NCBI GenBank assembly: GCA_019914945.1
Contig: CM034100.1
Coordinates: 1,315,209-1,379,208 of the forward strand
Direction: 5' to 3'
DNA from: Typha latifolia
Lineage: Eukaryota; Streptophyta; Magnoliopsida; Poales; Typhaceae
DNA length: 64,000 nucleotides
Position 1 is the stretch's first letter, and each line of letters opens with the position of its first letter. Both the position numbers and the translations under genes were made by a program. This document shows positions 1 to 11,578 of this stretch, in pieces. The notes beneath the pieces were generated by a model. It was not told the origin of the DNA, searched no databases, and was given only the letters and a program-made list of their open reading frames with translations.

Positions 1-26
1 AAAAGATTACAAACACATTAGCTCAC

Positions 27-68
27 CTGAGATCGAGGAGTTAAGTTGCCATCATTGGTTGATGACAT
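27..68 (-). CDS. Possible 5' coding exon of a gene leaving the left edge
   Basis: On the minus strand an ATG at 68 is followed by 14 open codons (MSSTNDGNLTPRSQ) that end exactly at a good splice donor, CAG|GTGAGC, with the exon ending at 27. The frame stays open further upstream to about 221, but the stretch in front of this ATG looks like leader. The somewhat GC-richer block at about 300-430 could be its promoter. Everything downstream lies outside the window, so the product cannot be named. This may be a 5'UTR exon or a chance open frame. Confidence 0.3.
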
Positions 69-1650
69 TTTTTGGATCAGGGGATTCAAACTATCGATCA
101 GAGCTATCAAAAAACTTTTGTTTCCTCTCCTAGTCCTGTCAAAAGAAAACAATACGTCGATAAGCAAACATGTACAAGTGAATGGGATCGTGTGATAGTT
201 TTTACCAATTACGGCATCCAACGAGGTGGAGAATCGGAATGAATCAAGTTGGGTGGTGTGATTTTAGAATGGATTGGATAGGTCGGATCAAACCTTTTCT
301 TTACTTCGAACTGGAGAATCGAGCTAGGGTTGGATAGAGAGATTGGGAAATTTTTGCGGGTGCGCGAGGAACTTCCGAAGAGGATGCTTCTAAACGATTT
401 GCGCGAGGGAGGGAGGGGCGCCAGTTAGGACTCGAACTCAGCTCGATCTAAGAATAGTAGGTCGGTTTAGTTTTTTTTTCAAAAAAAATTACATTTAAAA
501 CTATTATTTTTTTATTATATTTGATCAAACTAGATATTAAATTTGAAGATAATTATTAGATAAAAAATTGTAAAGAATTAGATAAGTTTTATAACACATC
601 TAAATACTAAGATAAATATATATTTATCAAATATTCACGATCTAAAATTTAATATTATTTTAAATATATTAAAAATGTATTAAATTTTGTATAATTTTAT
701 TTCAAATGAGTATCTTTCAAATTTGACATCTGATTTACTCAAATATAATTAAAAAAAATTAATTTTAATTTAAATATAATTATAAGGGGGTAAAGTTACA
801 TAAATAGAGGTAAAACATAATTTAAAAAATTAAAAATATAATTTCCCCTCGTCATCGAAGTCGGCTTCCTCATCTCTTTGGCTCATCATCCTCCAAGTTG
901 AGCAATATCCATGAAGATAATTGAAGACATTGGCATCATTCTCTCTGAATTTTAATCCTTCTCCCTTCCTCACATTTACCGTCAATGTAATCAGACGACG
1001 AATTGCCTTGTCGTTACTGGCCATTTAGGTGCTTCCATTCTTTTTGGAACTCCCATGCTTCCAGACAGTCTATTCTAAGGGCAGAAATAATCTCTTTAAT
1101 AATGTTTCTTTTTAAGATTTTATGCCTTATAATTTCAGTATCTTACAAAAAAAACACATACACACTAGATAGGTGGCATACTGATGGATTCACACATACA
1201 AAGATCCCAATAATCTTCTGCTATGACAAAACGCCTGGATATTGCTCACGTCAAAATAGAAATCTGGAAGCACAGTCATGTGTGGTCGACCATCCGCAAC
1301 TGTCTAGAGATACCCAATATAGATGAATGTATGGATTGCTACAATGACAAGGGAATTTGATCCTCATCTCAATTGGATCTGGGGGGAGCCACACCAAGGC
1401 AACCACCAAAACCTGCAATATGAGAACTGCCAGGTTATGACTTATGAACAATTATTTGATACTCCAACATCGCATCATCTCACATTGGATAAGACTTGAC
1501 TAAAATCCAACCACCTGGCGCCAATTTTAATCTGAATCAAATGCTCCCCAAGCCACTCATCATCAAATCAAATAAATTGACATAAAATCATCAGAGAAGA
1601 ACCAGCAACTAGAAGCCCATGCAGGAAGAAACAAATCGCCGAAAAGAATG
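69..1650. other. Spacer without a supported gene
   Basis: The stretch 440-830 is very AT-rich. A 64-codon minus-strand frame at 830-1024 and a 66-codon one at 1251-1451 have no recognisable family, no codon bias and no convincing splice partners. The last part, from about 1650, is probably the 3'UTR and polyadenylation region of the gene ending at 1833. Confidence 0.5.
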
Positions 1651-1832
1651 TGCTTCTGAATGATAGTAAATGATGAACATTGGTTGAAGGAGGAATCATG
1701 TTACATTAGAACCAACAAACATGTAAAGATCATTACATCCTAAACCGACAGAAGCAAGAGGGTTTCTCATGTATTTAGCAATCATGCCTGACCAGAACAA
1801 CCATGATTAACTGTTCCTTTCCAGCCGAATGG

Positions 1833-3207
1833 TTAGGAGCTTCCAGTTTTATCACCTTTCAATGCTCCAGAGGAGGAAGGTTCACCAGCAGAATCAGGAG
1901 AAGCAGCACCAGGCACTGGCTCTTTCTTCAAAGATGTTGGCATTCCTGAAATTTCCTGCACATTTCTTTCATACGTCAGTTCATAAGAGGGAAGATAAAC
2001 CTTGGGACGTAATTAAAATGTTTCAATTTACTATACTCATTTACAAGATAGAGACTAACTTTTGTTATAACAAACAGCCTTCCTCAAAAGAAATACTGCA
2101 GCTTATTACTTTGTTTGAACTTTGAACCCTGGATTGATTGCCTATGTTTCTATTCTAACAAATGGTATCTTATATTTGAGCGATCACTGAGCAAGAAACA
2201 TTGTGTATATATTCTGGGAAGTATATTATAGCAACAGTAAAAAAAGGGTGATCCCAATAACCTTGGGAAAAATATTAATCATTGAAAGGGAAAGAGTATA
2301 GTACATTTACCATGCATTTTTACACCATAATTTGATGCCTAGGAAATAGTTCGAATGAATCATCTGTTTTTTTTTCTTTCTTAATAGTTATGTTAACAGA
2401 TCTCAATACCATAACATCTATTCTTTAATTGTAAATAAGTTCCAATGCATAATACTGTTGTCCTCCCTCTATATATTTTTATATGTATATGCAGTCTAAA
2501 TGCATATATCATGTATTAACATATATACACAAAAGGAGAAGGGAAAAGTACCCTTTCAAAATAAAAGTACTGAATTTCTCCATTCAGAAAAGTCCATGTA
2601 AAATTATAACGGTATGAATTATGAAGTATGGACTTTTTCAAAGGGTTGAAATAAGCCTTTGCAATATAACAAGTGATTACTCTGAATCTGCCCACAGCAT
2701 GAAAATACATGTAGAAACATGAAAATTCCAGAACTTGAGCACTCATTTTCTTCTGACTTCTGTACATCCTAAAAACCTCTAACTTTATATATATCTGATG
2801 GTTTTTCAAATTCATATATACAGTTAAATAACTTCATTTCTTATAACTGCTGTTGAGTTCTTGAAAAAGTGAATGTTGTCCAATGAATGTAATGCCACCA
2901 AAACTGGTCCACTGAACACAACAAAGATATGTGAAATGCTGGAAGCAATAGTGATACTTGAATCACCAGGCTAACTTGACAACACAAGTAGTAAGCAGCC
3001 AAACAAGTCACAACCATGTCGAGATTCTTAGAGAGATTGGAGCAATTCTTAAACTTTTTTTTATATTACAATCAGCAACAGATACCTCATGGTCCTTATC
3101 AAAACCAAAAGATGCATATCAAACATGTCCTAAGATGCAATATAACTTCTGATCTTTGTTAAAATACTCTTAGAAATAAATTGATTCTGCAATTCGATGC
3201 AATTTGT

Positions 3208-3238
<31 letters not shown>

Positions 3239-3842
3239 GAGGGTGAAAAATAAAAATGATGGGGCAGAGAAAGGTTTACCTTCATAAGGTGCAACCTGAG
3301 ATCAGTTGGTTGAACTCCCTCTCCAATGCACACCAAAACAAATGCCGTATAGTGAAAAAGAACATCCGCAGCAGCGTCCTTTCGCTGCTCAGTCTGCAGT
3401 CGTAGCTCAATAATTACATATTTCAGGGGAATCTTTGAACAGAAGAGGGAAAAATCTTTTCTTATTAATTTGAATAAATAATCTTAAAAATTACATAAAT
3501 TTGCAAAGAAATTTTGGCTTATTAATACGACAACAACAGTGTAAAACCGAGCAAGTTCTTTGGGTATACTTTCCTAACTCTGAATTTAACATGTAAACTT
3601 CAAGATCAACAACTCTATGACGTATTATAAGATCTATATCTCTTCTCGTAGTTAAATTTTAAAGCACAGCAACAATTTACTTGCTTTCCAAGCTAGTTAC
3701 GGAGAGAAGCCCAAATCCAAGTAAAACCTAATGAAACGAAACGTTCTACATCGATCTCACATCCATACAACATGTTTTGAGAAGAAGAACAGATTGGAAT
3801 TACCTCGTAATCTTCCCAATTGAATTTTGTTGTCCGCTTCAT
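1833..3842 (-). CDS. Conserved small plant protein of unknown function (91 aa)
   Basis: Three minus-strand exons, 3804-3842, 3280-3393 and 1833-1955, join in phase 0 at consensus sites (GAG|GTAATT, AAG|GTAAAC, acceptors GCAG) to give 91 residues. The protein starts MKRTTKFNWEDYE and continues with a hydrophilic helix rich in Gln, Arg, Lys and Asp. Then comes a short hydrophobic patch with LVCIGEG, a basic LRLHLMK segment and the sequence EISGMPTSLKKE. The Pro/Ser/Gly-rich tail ends at TGSS. There is no signal peptide, metal motif or membrane segment. The shape resembles a family of small plant proteins that I recall only as uncharacterised, so I assign no function. Intron 2 carries a GA/CT microsatellite about 45 nt past the donor. 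The next gene upstream on the same strand is PIS1, whose stop lies 955 bp away. Confidence 0.72.
3208..3235. repeat. (GA)n microsatellite in an intron
   Basis: About 14 GA units lie in intron 2 of the small conserved gene, close to its 5' splice site. On the coding strand the tract reads as a CT-rich stretch. Confidence 0.9.
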
Positions 3843-4796
3843 CTTTCTCACAAATCAAATCTCCCGCAATTCTTGATCGTCCTCGCAAACACACCAATGC
3901 GGTTTCCTCGATATTACTCTCTCAATCTTGGATTAAAAGGCCACGCGTCAGTATATATACTCCTTTGGTACTAGAAATGATCGTTCATCGGACGGTCAAA
4001 AAAAGCTGGTCGAGTGCGCCTCACTTCGGGCTCAGTTCGTAAGGAATTTATTCAACGAAAATTACATTTTTACCTCAAGAGATTTCTTCAAAACTTAAAG
4101 TTACTCTCTCTTATGAATGTTTGTAATATCCAAGCTTGATGAATGAGAAATATTTGAGAGGAAAGGAGTGTTAAATTTACCAATTCTAATGAAAAATATC
4201 TATTTCTCCAATTAATTTTTTTTAGAAAATATTTCTCCAATTGATTATTTGTAAACTTTATAAAAAAAAAAGGCAAATTGCTCTTTGTGCATTTAAAATA
4301 ATCTGTCAAATAATTGCAGATATATCAAGACCATAAAAAAATCGTGTGTCTCAAAAGGAAATTCAAAGATGTACATTTTACTCAATCATAGGGAGTTAAA
4401 ATATTTTAATCCTCTTTATTAAAAAAAAAGATTTCACTTTATTCAATTTCCTTCGCAATATCTTTTATTCAGGATGCAGCTCCAACCTCGGTCGCTCACA
4501 TTAGCTTTAGCAATCTAGATTGTTAGCTAACAAATCCATTAGCAGGAATAGATCATTAAGACGCGTTGAAAAAAAAAAATAAATAAAAAAAACTCATCCA
4601 AATTCATACACTATCATTCATCAGTGTCCTCTAGTACACGACCAGCTATATGTCATTACAAATTGTTAAGTTTGCAATCGTACACAAAATCAGTTCTGGC
4701 CGAATCGCTCTCTACTATGTTCTTGAGATGACCAAGAAAGCATTAGGCAGTCTTTTGAAGCAACTGCTCAATATCTCTCTCGAGTGGTAGTTGTAT
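3843..4796. other. Spacer between the small conserved gene and the 3' end of PIS1
   Basis: AT-rich sequence with no supported coding exon. Its left part must contain the promoter of the 91-residue gene and its right part the PIS1 3'UTR. I could not place a clear TATA box or poly(A) signal. Confidence 0.5.
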
Positions 4797-7329
4797 TCAC
4801 TTGCTTCTTTTCATATCATATAACACACAAGCATCTGCAGCGGACTTCATCTGTAATCAAATTAAGAAAGAAAAATGACAGAGATGTTATGACCAAGGCT
4901 CCAGGAAGGGGGAAATTGGTTGATTCTGGCTCAAAGCTATTTCAGAAGTAATAATTACCTGTATAATGTTGATAACTTGTTTAATCCCCCACCCAAGCAG
5001 AGTTAGAGAGAATAGGAAAGAAAGAAGTGAATTCTGCTTCAAGGCAATGAGACAAACCTGGTATCAAGAAAAAGGTGGAGCTTAAAGAGATTTCTTTCAT
5101 GTCTGGAAAGTGGAAACAAGTGAAAGGACGAGCAAAGAAGTAGAGGTTTACTTCAAGTAAACTTTCAGATTCCTTATCAGCAATAAAGTAAAGGATGATG
5201 TATAGAACCTGTAATGGCACCATAGTCATTAGTTTAAAATCTAAGTAATAAGAGATAGATTTCGATAGGATTAAGTACCTCAGACCCCACACAGCAAAAA
5301 GCCATGAATGGCCGATGCCCATAATATGCTTTCAAAAGCCAATTGCTCTTGTCCTTCACATCCTTGTGACTAGTTTTGCCAGATAGGAAAGAGCTACAGC
5401 AGCAAAGCATCATCACATCAGAACTTCTGCATAACTGGGTAAAATGTTAAGGATTTGTGGAGAATATTCTGAATTTGAATTATTTGTGAAAAAAGCTAGT
5501 AGAGATGACTCCCAAGATGTGTAGATTTAGCAATCAAAAGCCAGTTGCACAAGTTATACTTATTAGCCAATTCCCCTGCTTTCCGCATCACAAGGTAAAT
5601 TTCAATATGACAAGTTAATTTTCCTATGAGACACTAAGCTTCCTCAAGGATCCAGAAATTTTTCTGAAAGGAGTACATAGAAAGGGATTACCAATACCAG
5701 TACATGAACAATACCTGTACATTTGCAACCAGTGGCTTGCAATATCCAATGCAAGCAATGACAAGAAAACCAGGCCAGGTCTAGAAAAAGAAAAAAAAAG
5801 AATAATATAATTGCAGATTTATTAGTTTAAACTGCAAAAAATGGCATTAATTACCTGTATAATTGTGAGAGAATTGTCAATAAGCAAGCTGTGCTGACTC
5901 TGAAGAATAGATGCATCAATAAAATGAGATGGGCAGTGGACATACTAAAAAGGCATAATTGAGTGATATTTTAGAGATTCCTCAAATAGCTTGTTAAAAG
6001 GGCACCTGTCTGTTACCATGTCCAGAACAGCTCCAAATGTTGATACTGGATCAGAAAATTAGAAAAACTCATTAGTTGCCATATATTAGCATATCACCAT
6101 TAAATATTAATTAGTTATTTGAAGACTTGTGTCTAAATCCTTCTCTCTTAGGATGTTTAGGTTCTATAAATTCTCCATGCAGAAGTTTCTCTTCTACTTG
6201 GAGACCAATGAGGTTAGACAAAATGCAAGCAACGCAAAATTTCAACAAGAACATTTCAGTGCAGAAGGCTCTAAATGCAGTGTTTGTAAGATAAAAGATG
6301 CACATGTTTAGCAGATGTTGAGTAGAAAAGAAAATGTACTTGAAACTCTAAGATTTCTTAGGCAAATTATTGTGTTAGGTTCTAAATTTTTGAATTATTT
6401 TTTCACTTCCATGCACCTAATATGACAAAAAAATGAGTCTTAAAGGCTGAAAATAGAAGTATTTATACTCTAATTCTGATTAAATCACCTCTAGACATTA
6501 AAGATGCACCTAATAAGAGCAAATGGCTATCTAGTTTTCACTTACTTATTACCTTAGTGTTATAGTTCATGAAAGCATACTGTTGGGCAGAATGCTCTTT
6601 CCCAGTCGCTATATTGGAAGGTCTGCACCTCTGTGGTGGCTCAGCACTTTCCTTTCACTTCTTATGTAAATGGAAGAATTTTTCAGAGTTTATAGTCCAC
6701 GAGAGGGAATTCATACCTTGATTGAACTTTCGTGCGAACCAGCCATCCAATCCATCCAAGAAGAAGCTGAAATACTCGAAGGATGCCACGAGAAATTGTA
6801 AGTGCAATGAGGTTAAAACTCCATATCTCAACTAAAACAGTGGCACTTACCTGAGGAAGTACAGAATGACAAAAATCCATTTCCTGGAATAGCAAACAGA
6901 AAATGCTACAAAGTTCATTATAATTCTTATATATCCTGCAGGTCACAGAGAAGTTAAGGAAAATAATTAGCCAAAAGGGTTGCACAGAACAATAAAAGTG
7001 GGTCCCAAGTGGCGTGCTTTCTAGAAGTATCTATCTTGGCAAGTTCCAAAACTAATATAAGAGAAGGATATTTCCTTTCTAAAAGTATTATTCTTTTTTA
7101 AAAAAATCTCACGAGCCTCAAGGTCCAGCACAAACTGAATGAATATCTACGTACTACAGTCACAAGAATAAATACCTGTAACTTTCTCACAAGCCTCAGA
7201 CAAGGAAAATTTTCAAGTATTGTGATGATTAAAGAACGAAGTGTACTAAGTCATATCTATAATCTTACCAATAACATTGGGGATGTAAAGGTACACCGAA
7301 GGCACTTTCTGATGTGATGTCTGAGCCAT
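4797..7329 (-). CDS. PIS1: Phosphatidylinositol synthase (CDP-diacylglycerol--inositol 3-phosphatidyltransferase)
   Basis: This integral ER/Golgi membrane enzyme makes phosphatidylinositol from CDP-diacylglycerol and myo-inositol. Ten coding exons fit together: 7269-7329, 6851-6935, 6717-6766, 6006-6045, 5855-5899, 5715-5780, 5279-5393, 5152-5208, 4959-5057 and 4797-4850. They encode 223 residues, close to the plant family length of about 225. The N-terminus has SVYLYIPNVIGY as in plant PIS. Exons 3-4 form the complete CDP-alcohol phosphotransferase signature D-x2-D-G-x2-A-R-x8-G-x3-D-x3-D (DGLDGWFARKFNQ, then VSTFGAVLDMVTD). The hydrophobic spans RIIMNFVAFSVCY, ACLLTILSQLY and LLSFLFSLTLLGW fit membrane helices. 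The loop FLSGKTSHKDVKD is family-typical. The tail KRSK could be an ER-retention signal. The ATG is the first in the exon after an inferred 5'UTR intron. Confidence 0.95.
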
Positions 7330-7494
7330 GGCAGCTTGTCAACGAACTATAGTTAACTGCAGTCAGTCAAGATGAGAACTGTAAATTCAATCCTATTTAT
7401 GTAGATTGACAGCCTTTCCCAAAGAAATTAATGTCACAATACAAGAAGACCATAGATATAAATAAGTGCGTCAATTTTTCATCATGACACATAT

Positions 7495-7601
7495 ACAACC
7501 AAGACAATATGGCAAATAATAATCAGGACACTGCTTCCAACATAAGTACAACCAAGACAATATGGCAAATAATAATCAGGACACTGCTTCCAACATAAGT
7601 A
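7495..7601. repeat. 53-bp perfect tandem duplication
   Basis: A unit beginning ACAACCAAGACAATATGG and ending AACATAAGT is repeated head to tail with a period of 53 bp. I saw no mismatch by eye, so the duplication looks recent. It lies in the inferred PIS1 leader intron. Confidence 0.9.
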
Positions 7602-7988
7602 GCATTCTATAAAGCAGTTATCCAACGGTAAATACATATAGTAGTAATCAATGGCACATTTTTCAATAATAGTTCATTATAGAAGAATACATCCAAAACG
7701 AAAATTAACAATAATAATAATAATACAGCCTCTCCAATACAGCACAGCATAGAGAAATATTGACTTTCTATGCATACAGATTATGATGAAGACGGAATAA
7801 CTTTTTGACTTTTAGTATAGTTTGTGATTATCCTTAATAAGTAAAGGAATCCTCCTACCACAACCTATAATAAGTAATAAAAATTGTGTTCGACATAACC
7901 CGCCCACATGGGGTTCATCATTTGGTGAAACATCGTAGTAAACCTCCATCCAAATATCAAAGAAGCATCATGATGTAATAAGATGGTA

Positions 7989-8261
7989 GCTCATCAACTA
8001 CCCTAAAAGTTTAAGTTATTAAAAAATATTATTTTTATATTTTATATTCTAACACTCTCCCTCACTTCTAGGTTGAGATATTTTGAGAGCCCAAAAGGTG
8101 AAATTAATTTAAATGGATGGAGTTTATATTTTCAAGCAAAGATAAGAACGGCAAATTTTGAAACCATGACATATGACTCTGATACCACGTTAAATAACCA
8201 ACTACTCTAAAAACTTAAAAGATATTAGAAAACGGTAGTTTTTATATCTTATATTCTTGCA
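7989..8261 (-). mobile_element. TRIM-like miniature LTR retrotransposon
   Basis: On the minus strand a terminal repeat of about 74 bp (8261 to 8188) begins TGCAAGAATATAAGATATAA. It is followed directly by TGGTATCAGAG (8187-8177), the classic plant primer-binding site complementary to initiator tRNA-Met. An internal segment of about 120 bp has no coding capacity. A purine-rich tract, GAAGTGAGGGAGAG (about 8068-8055), precedes the second terminal repeat, which starts at 8054 with TGTTAGAATATAAAATATAA. The repeats share the AGAATATAA-ATATAAAAA start and the CTTTTAGGGTAGTTG / TTTTTAGAGTAGTTG core. They differ at many sites and the 3' copy loses similarity after about 7990, so the insertion is old. 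No target-site duplication was found. The order repeat, PBS, PPT, repeat with no gag-pol defines a non-autonomous TRIM. Confidence 0.65.
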
Positions 8262-8896
8262 TAAGATACATATCCATAATTTTGCTTCAAATTTTCCTTT
8301 CTTTCTTTCCTTTTCTGATAACTATGCTCATGATCAACACGACCATATTACAAGATCGAAAATAACTATGATTTCATATATATATATCCATTTCAAACCA
8401 AAAGTAACCCTAGGGTTTGCAATTTCAAGTGCATCCCGCAATAACAGAGAAGCAGCTCAAAGCACATATTTAGAGAGGGATCTGTCCTTCTAAACCTTAT
8501 CAAATCTACATTACCGACTCATTAAACCCATATACTTCTCAATCACAACTTGCAAATCCTCATTTCTAACAAGAATTAGAAACAAATCCAGCTTACAAGG
8601 AATCAATCAAAATTTCTACTTAAAACACGGATATATCATGTGCGTTTAACAAATCATCTACGCACTTGATGATTTCAAACCAAAACAAACACTCATAAAG
8701 CTACTAAAAGGCCATAAAATATGCGATTATTCAATACTTTTCTATCATTCCGATCGAGAAACGGAGTTGATACCAGTGCGGCTTAGCTCAGCGCGAGCTC
8801 GGCGGGGAGGCGTTTCTCTCAGCGGCGCGCGTCGAGGATTTCGCAGAGAAAGCTGGCATAGAGCACGGAATTATATCGGTGGCGAAGAGAAGGGGG

Positions 8897-8904
8897 TTTT
8901 TATA
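8897..8904 (-). promoter_or_regulatory. Candidate TATA box for PIS1
   Basis: The minus strand reads CCTATAAAAACC about 30 nt upstream of the GC-rich block taken as the first leader exon. Position and sequence fit a TATA element, but the transcription start itself is not visible. Confidence 0.45.
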
Positions 8905-9428
8905 GGAATGGAATTATGGGAGGGAGTCAGGAGATGCTTGCTTGCAAGTGAAGGACTTAAGCCTTAATCACTAATTACTATAACTATATAAGTGATATTT
9001 TCTGGCCTTTTCTTTCTAATGGATAGAATAAAAGGAAATTTGTATAACATACTGCTTTTTAAAAAATTATAATTTATAATTTATTTTTTTATTATTTATA
9101 AATTGAGTCATATAATTTAGTAAATATGTGTAGAAAATATCCTAGCTTAAATTTTATAAAAATATTTTGTTAAGTATAAATATTTTATTTCTAAAATAAC
9201 TTAAATGTTCTTGACTTAGTTGAAGGTATTTTTATAATTTTTAACTTAACCTAGATATTTGATTAAGTTAACTAACAGATCTAATAGAAATACATTTTCT
9301 GCACATATCAACTAAATTATACAACTCAATTTCTAAATAGATATAAGGTATAAATTATAATTTCGCTAAAAAATAAAATATGTAACTTTTCAAAAAAAAA
9401 TAGAATATTACTTTTTATTTTATTTTTT

Positions 9429-9462
<34 letters not shown>

Positions 9463-11150
9463 TAACAAAATTAACTACTACTACAAATGTTTTTTTTTAT
9501 CATTCAAGAGCCCGAAGATTAGATGTGAGCTGTAATAAATAGTTAACATTTTTTGGATATATAGGCACTAAGGTCTATTCAATTTTAACCAATATACTAA
9601 ACTATAAACTTCTAACCGTGTACGTCTCCTAAGCTATTACTCCAAACTAAACGCCGTTAAGATATTATTTTAAGCCATCGCGCTGTTGAGCTACTCCAAA
9701 CCAATTGCACCATTGAGCTAAATTATTAGGCCAAGCCACCACCAAACACTAAACAAATTTTTCCGTAATAATTATTTAGAGTTAGAGTTGATCTTATAAC
9801 ATCTTATTATTCGGTGGCGAGTCACAGCACATTTGATGATATTATAAGAGAGTTAGTAAAATTGTCTAATTATCTAGTAAATAATTATTGACATTTTCAT
9901 TGACATTGTTCTGAATTTTTGATAGGTAGAGACTATAAAATAGATAACCACATTTGTTCCTACATAATTGATAATATCATATTTGTATTAAAAATGTAGA
10001 ATATATAACAAAAGTGTAATTCTATTAATACCCCTCTAAGCTAAGAATGAAATAACTTCATTAAATACACCCAACGCCAGAGCTAATTATTTGACCTTCC
10101 TTATTTATACTAGATCTAGGCACAATAGAGCAGCCTTCTTCAAACTGCCTAAATATAGGTTTATAATTGTCTCTTAAGGCTCATTGGAGAATTTATCTAC
10201 CATGGGATCGAAGATATCCTTTGCAAAATGTTTGGATTAAATATATTTTATCCTCAACTGCTTTAATTTTGTTTTGTATATGCCTATTTTAATATAAATT
10301 TGTTACCATTTTGAATGAATTTCATTATACTTTCTAAACTTTTATTTAGTGCTACTACGTCTAACGTGAACTTCGAGAGAGATATAATTATTTAATAAAA
10401 TAATATTATTCAAGTTATTATTATTATTTTCATTAATGGTGTTTATATTGTATAATTTAGTCAAAAATGTTAGGGAGACTTAATGATGCAAAATAAAATT
10501 CTAGAGATAAATAATTTTGGTCCAAAGTTGAAAGGATATAGAAGAAATTATATTTTATCTATATAGTTTCACTCGAGTCAATTTATGTTTTTATAATTAT
10601 ATTTAAACTAAAATTATTATAATACATTATATACTAAAGAAAAAATTGTAGAGAATTGAACGAGTAGAATTTTTTATATAATAAAAATATATATTTATTT
10701 TATATCTTTATTATTTGAAAGATGATTGATATTCTTTTAAATCGGTTGAAAAGCTTATTTAATTATTTTCGACAATTAAATATATTAAAAATATTAAAAT
10801 GTAATATATTCTCAATTTTCCACTAGAGTCAAATATTGAAGGAAATACTTACACCTCTCTATATCTAAATGGTCAATGGGCTCTTTAAAAGGCGTGCATC
10901 CGTCACGCCGTGAGAAGCTTCGTTTTCGTGAATCTTCTTCTTCGCTCTTTGGCTTGTCTCAAGCAAACGAACTAAAAAGCATACGCCGTAAAGAGCATTT
11001 ATTCCGTAGTTGTAACAGCGAGGGGTATAATCTCTCGTTATCCGTGTCCCTCATCGAATAACTAGTAACTCCCCTGATTGCGCGCCACGTAGTCGTATTC
11101 CTCCTGGGCATACGACTATTCGAGATCGTGGTGTCACTATTCATATTTCT
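8905..11150. other. AT-rich intergenic region
   Basis: About 2.2 kb with frequent stops in all frames and no recognisable gene. It has a (TA)n run at 9432-9460 and many A/T homopolymers. The last 300 bp become GC-richer and probably form the distal promoter of the ETO1-like gene. The short frames around 10876-11294 look non-coding. Confidence 0.6.
9432..9460. repeat. (TA)n microsatellite
   Basis: About 14 TA units in the AT-rich spacer. Confidence 0.9.
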
Positions 11151-11189
11151 TCTTATTCTAAAACATAAGGAATAAATTATAATTTTATT

Positions 11190-11228
11190 CTCTCTCTCTC
11201 TCTTATTCTTCTCTTCTCTTCTCTTCGA
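11190..11228 (+). repeat. CT-rich leader tract of the ETO1-like gene
   Basis: TC dinucleotides followed by TTCTC pentamers lie in the likely 5'UTR, about 350-390 nt upstream of the ATG. Such pyrimidine tracts are frequent in plant leaders and can act as promoter-proximal elements. Confidence 0.6.
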
Positions 11229-11578
11229 CGGATGCGGAGGGTATGAAAGAGAAAAGGAAACCCGACTTCCGCGCCCCTCCTCTTCCCAATCCACGAATCA
11301 AAGAAACCATTTCCAACAACCTTCCCTTTTGCTATTTTCTCTTTTATTTTATTTTTAATTTCCAATTTCCTACTACATTTCTAATTCCCCATTCTCCGAC
11401 TCCCATCCGGATCCAGCTCAAAAAAACTTGAAAAAAGAAAAAGGAAAAAGGAAAGAAAGAAAAGAAAGAAGTCATTCCTTTCCTCCCTTCCTCCTCCATC
11501 ATCATCACCACCATCTTTTGCATCTTCTGGGAAATTAAGAGAGGAAGGGAGAGTTGGAGAGAAGATTGAAGGAATAAA

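Larger units (their letters stand above)
7357..8773 (-). other. Candidate PIS1 leader intron
   Basis: The interval between the inferred leader donor and acceptor has no coding exon. It contains the 53-bp tandem duplication and the TRIM-like element, both of which would be removed by splicing. Confidence 0.45.
7330..8870 (-). promoter_or_regulatory. Inferred PIS1 5'UTR with a long leader intron
   Basis: A good acceptor (CTGCAG at 7357-7362) lies 27 nt upstream of the PIS1 ATG. A possible donor, CTG|GTATCA, ends an exon at 8774 in a locally GC-rich block that follows a TATA box. I infer leader exons at about 8774-8870 and 7330-7356 joined by an intron of about 1.4 kb. That intron would contain the TRIM-like element and the 53-bp duplication. 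The coding model does not depend on this. Confidence 0.5.

Noticed and set aside
830..1024. 64-codon minus-strand frame near the left edge
   Set aside because: No known motif, no convincing splice sites and AT-rich surroundings. It could be an unknown small gene, but nothing supports it.
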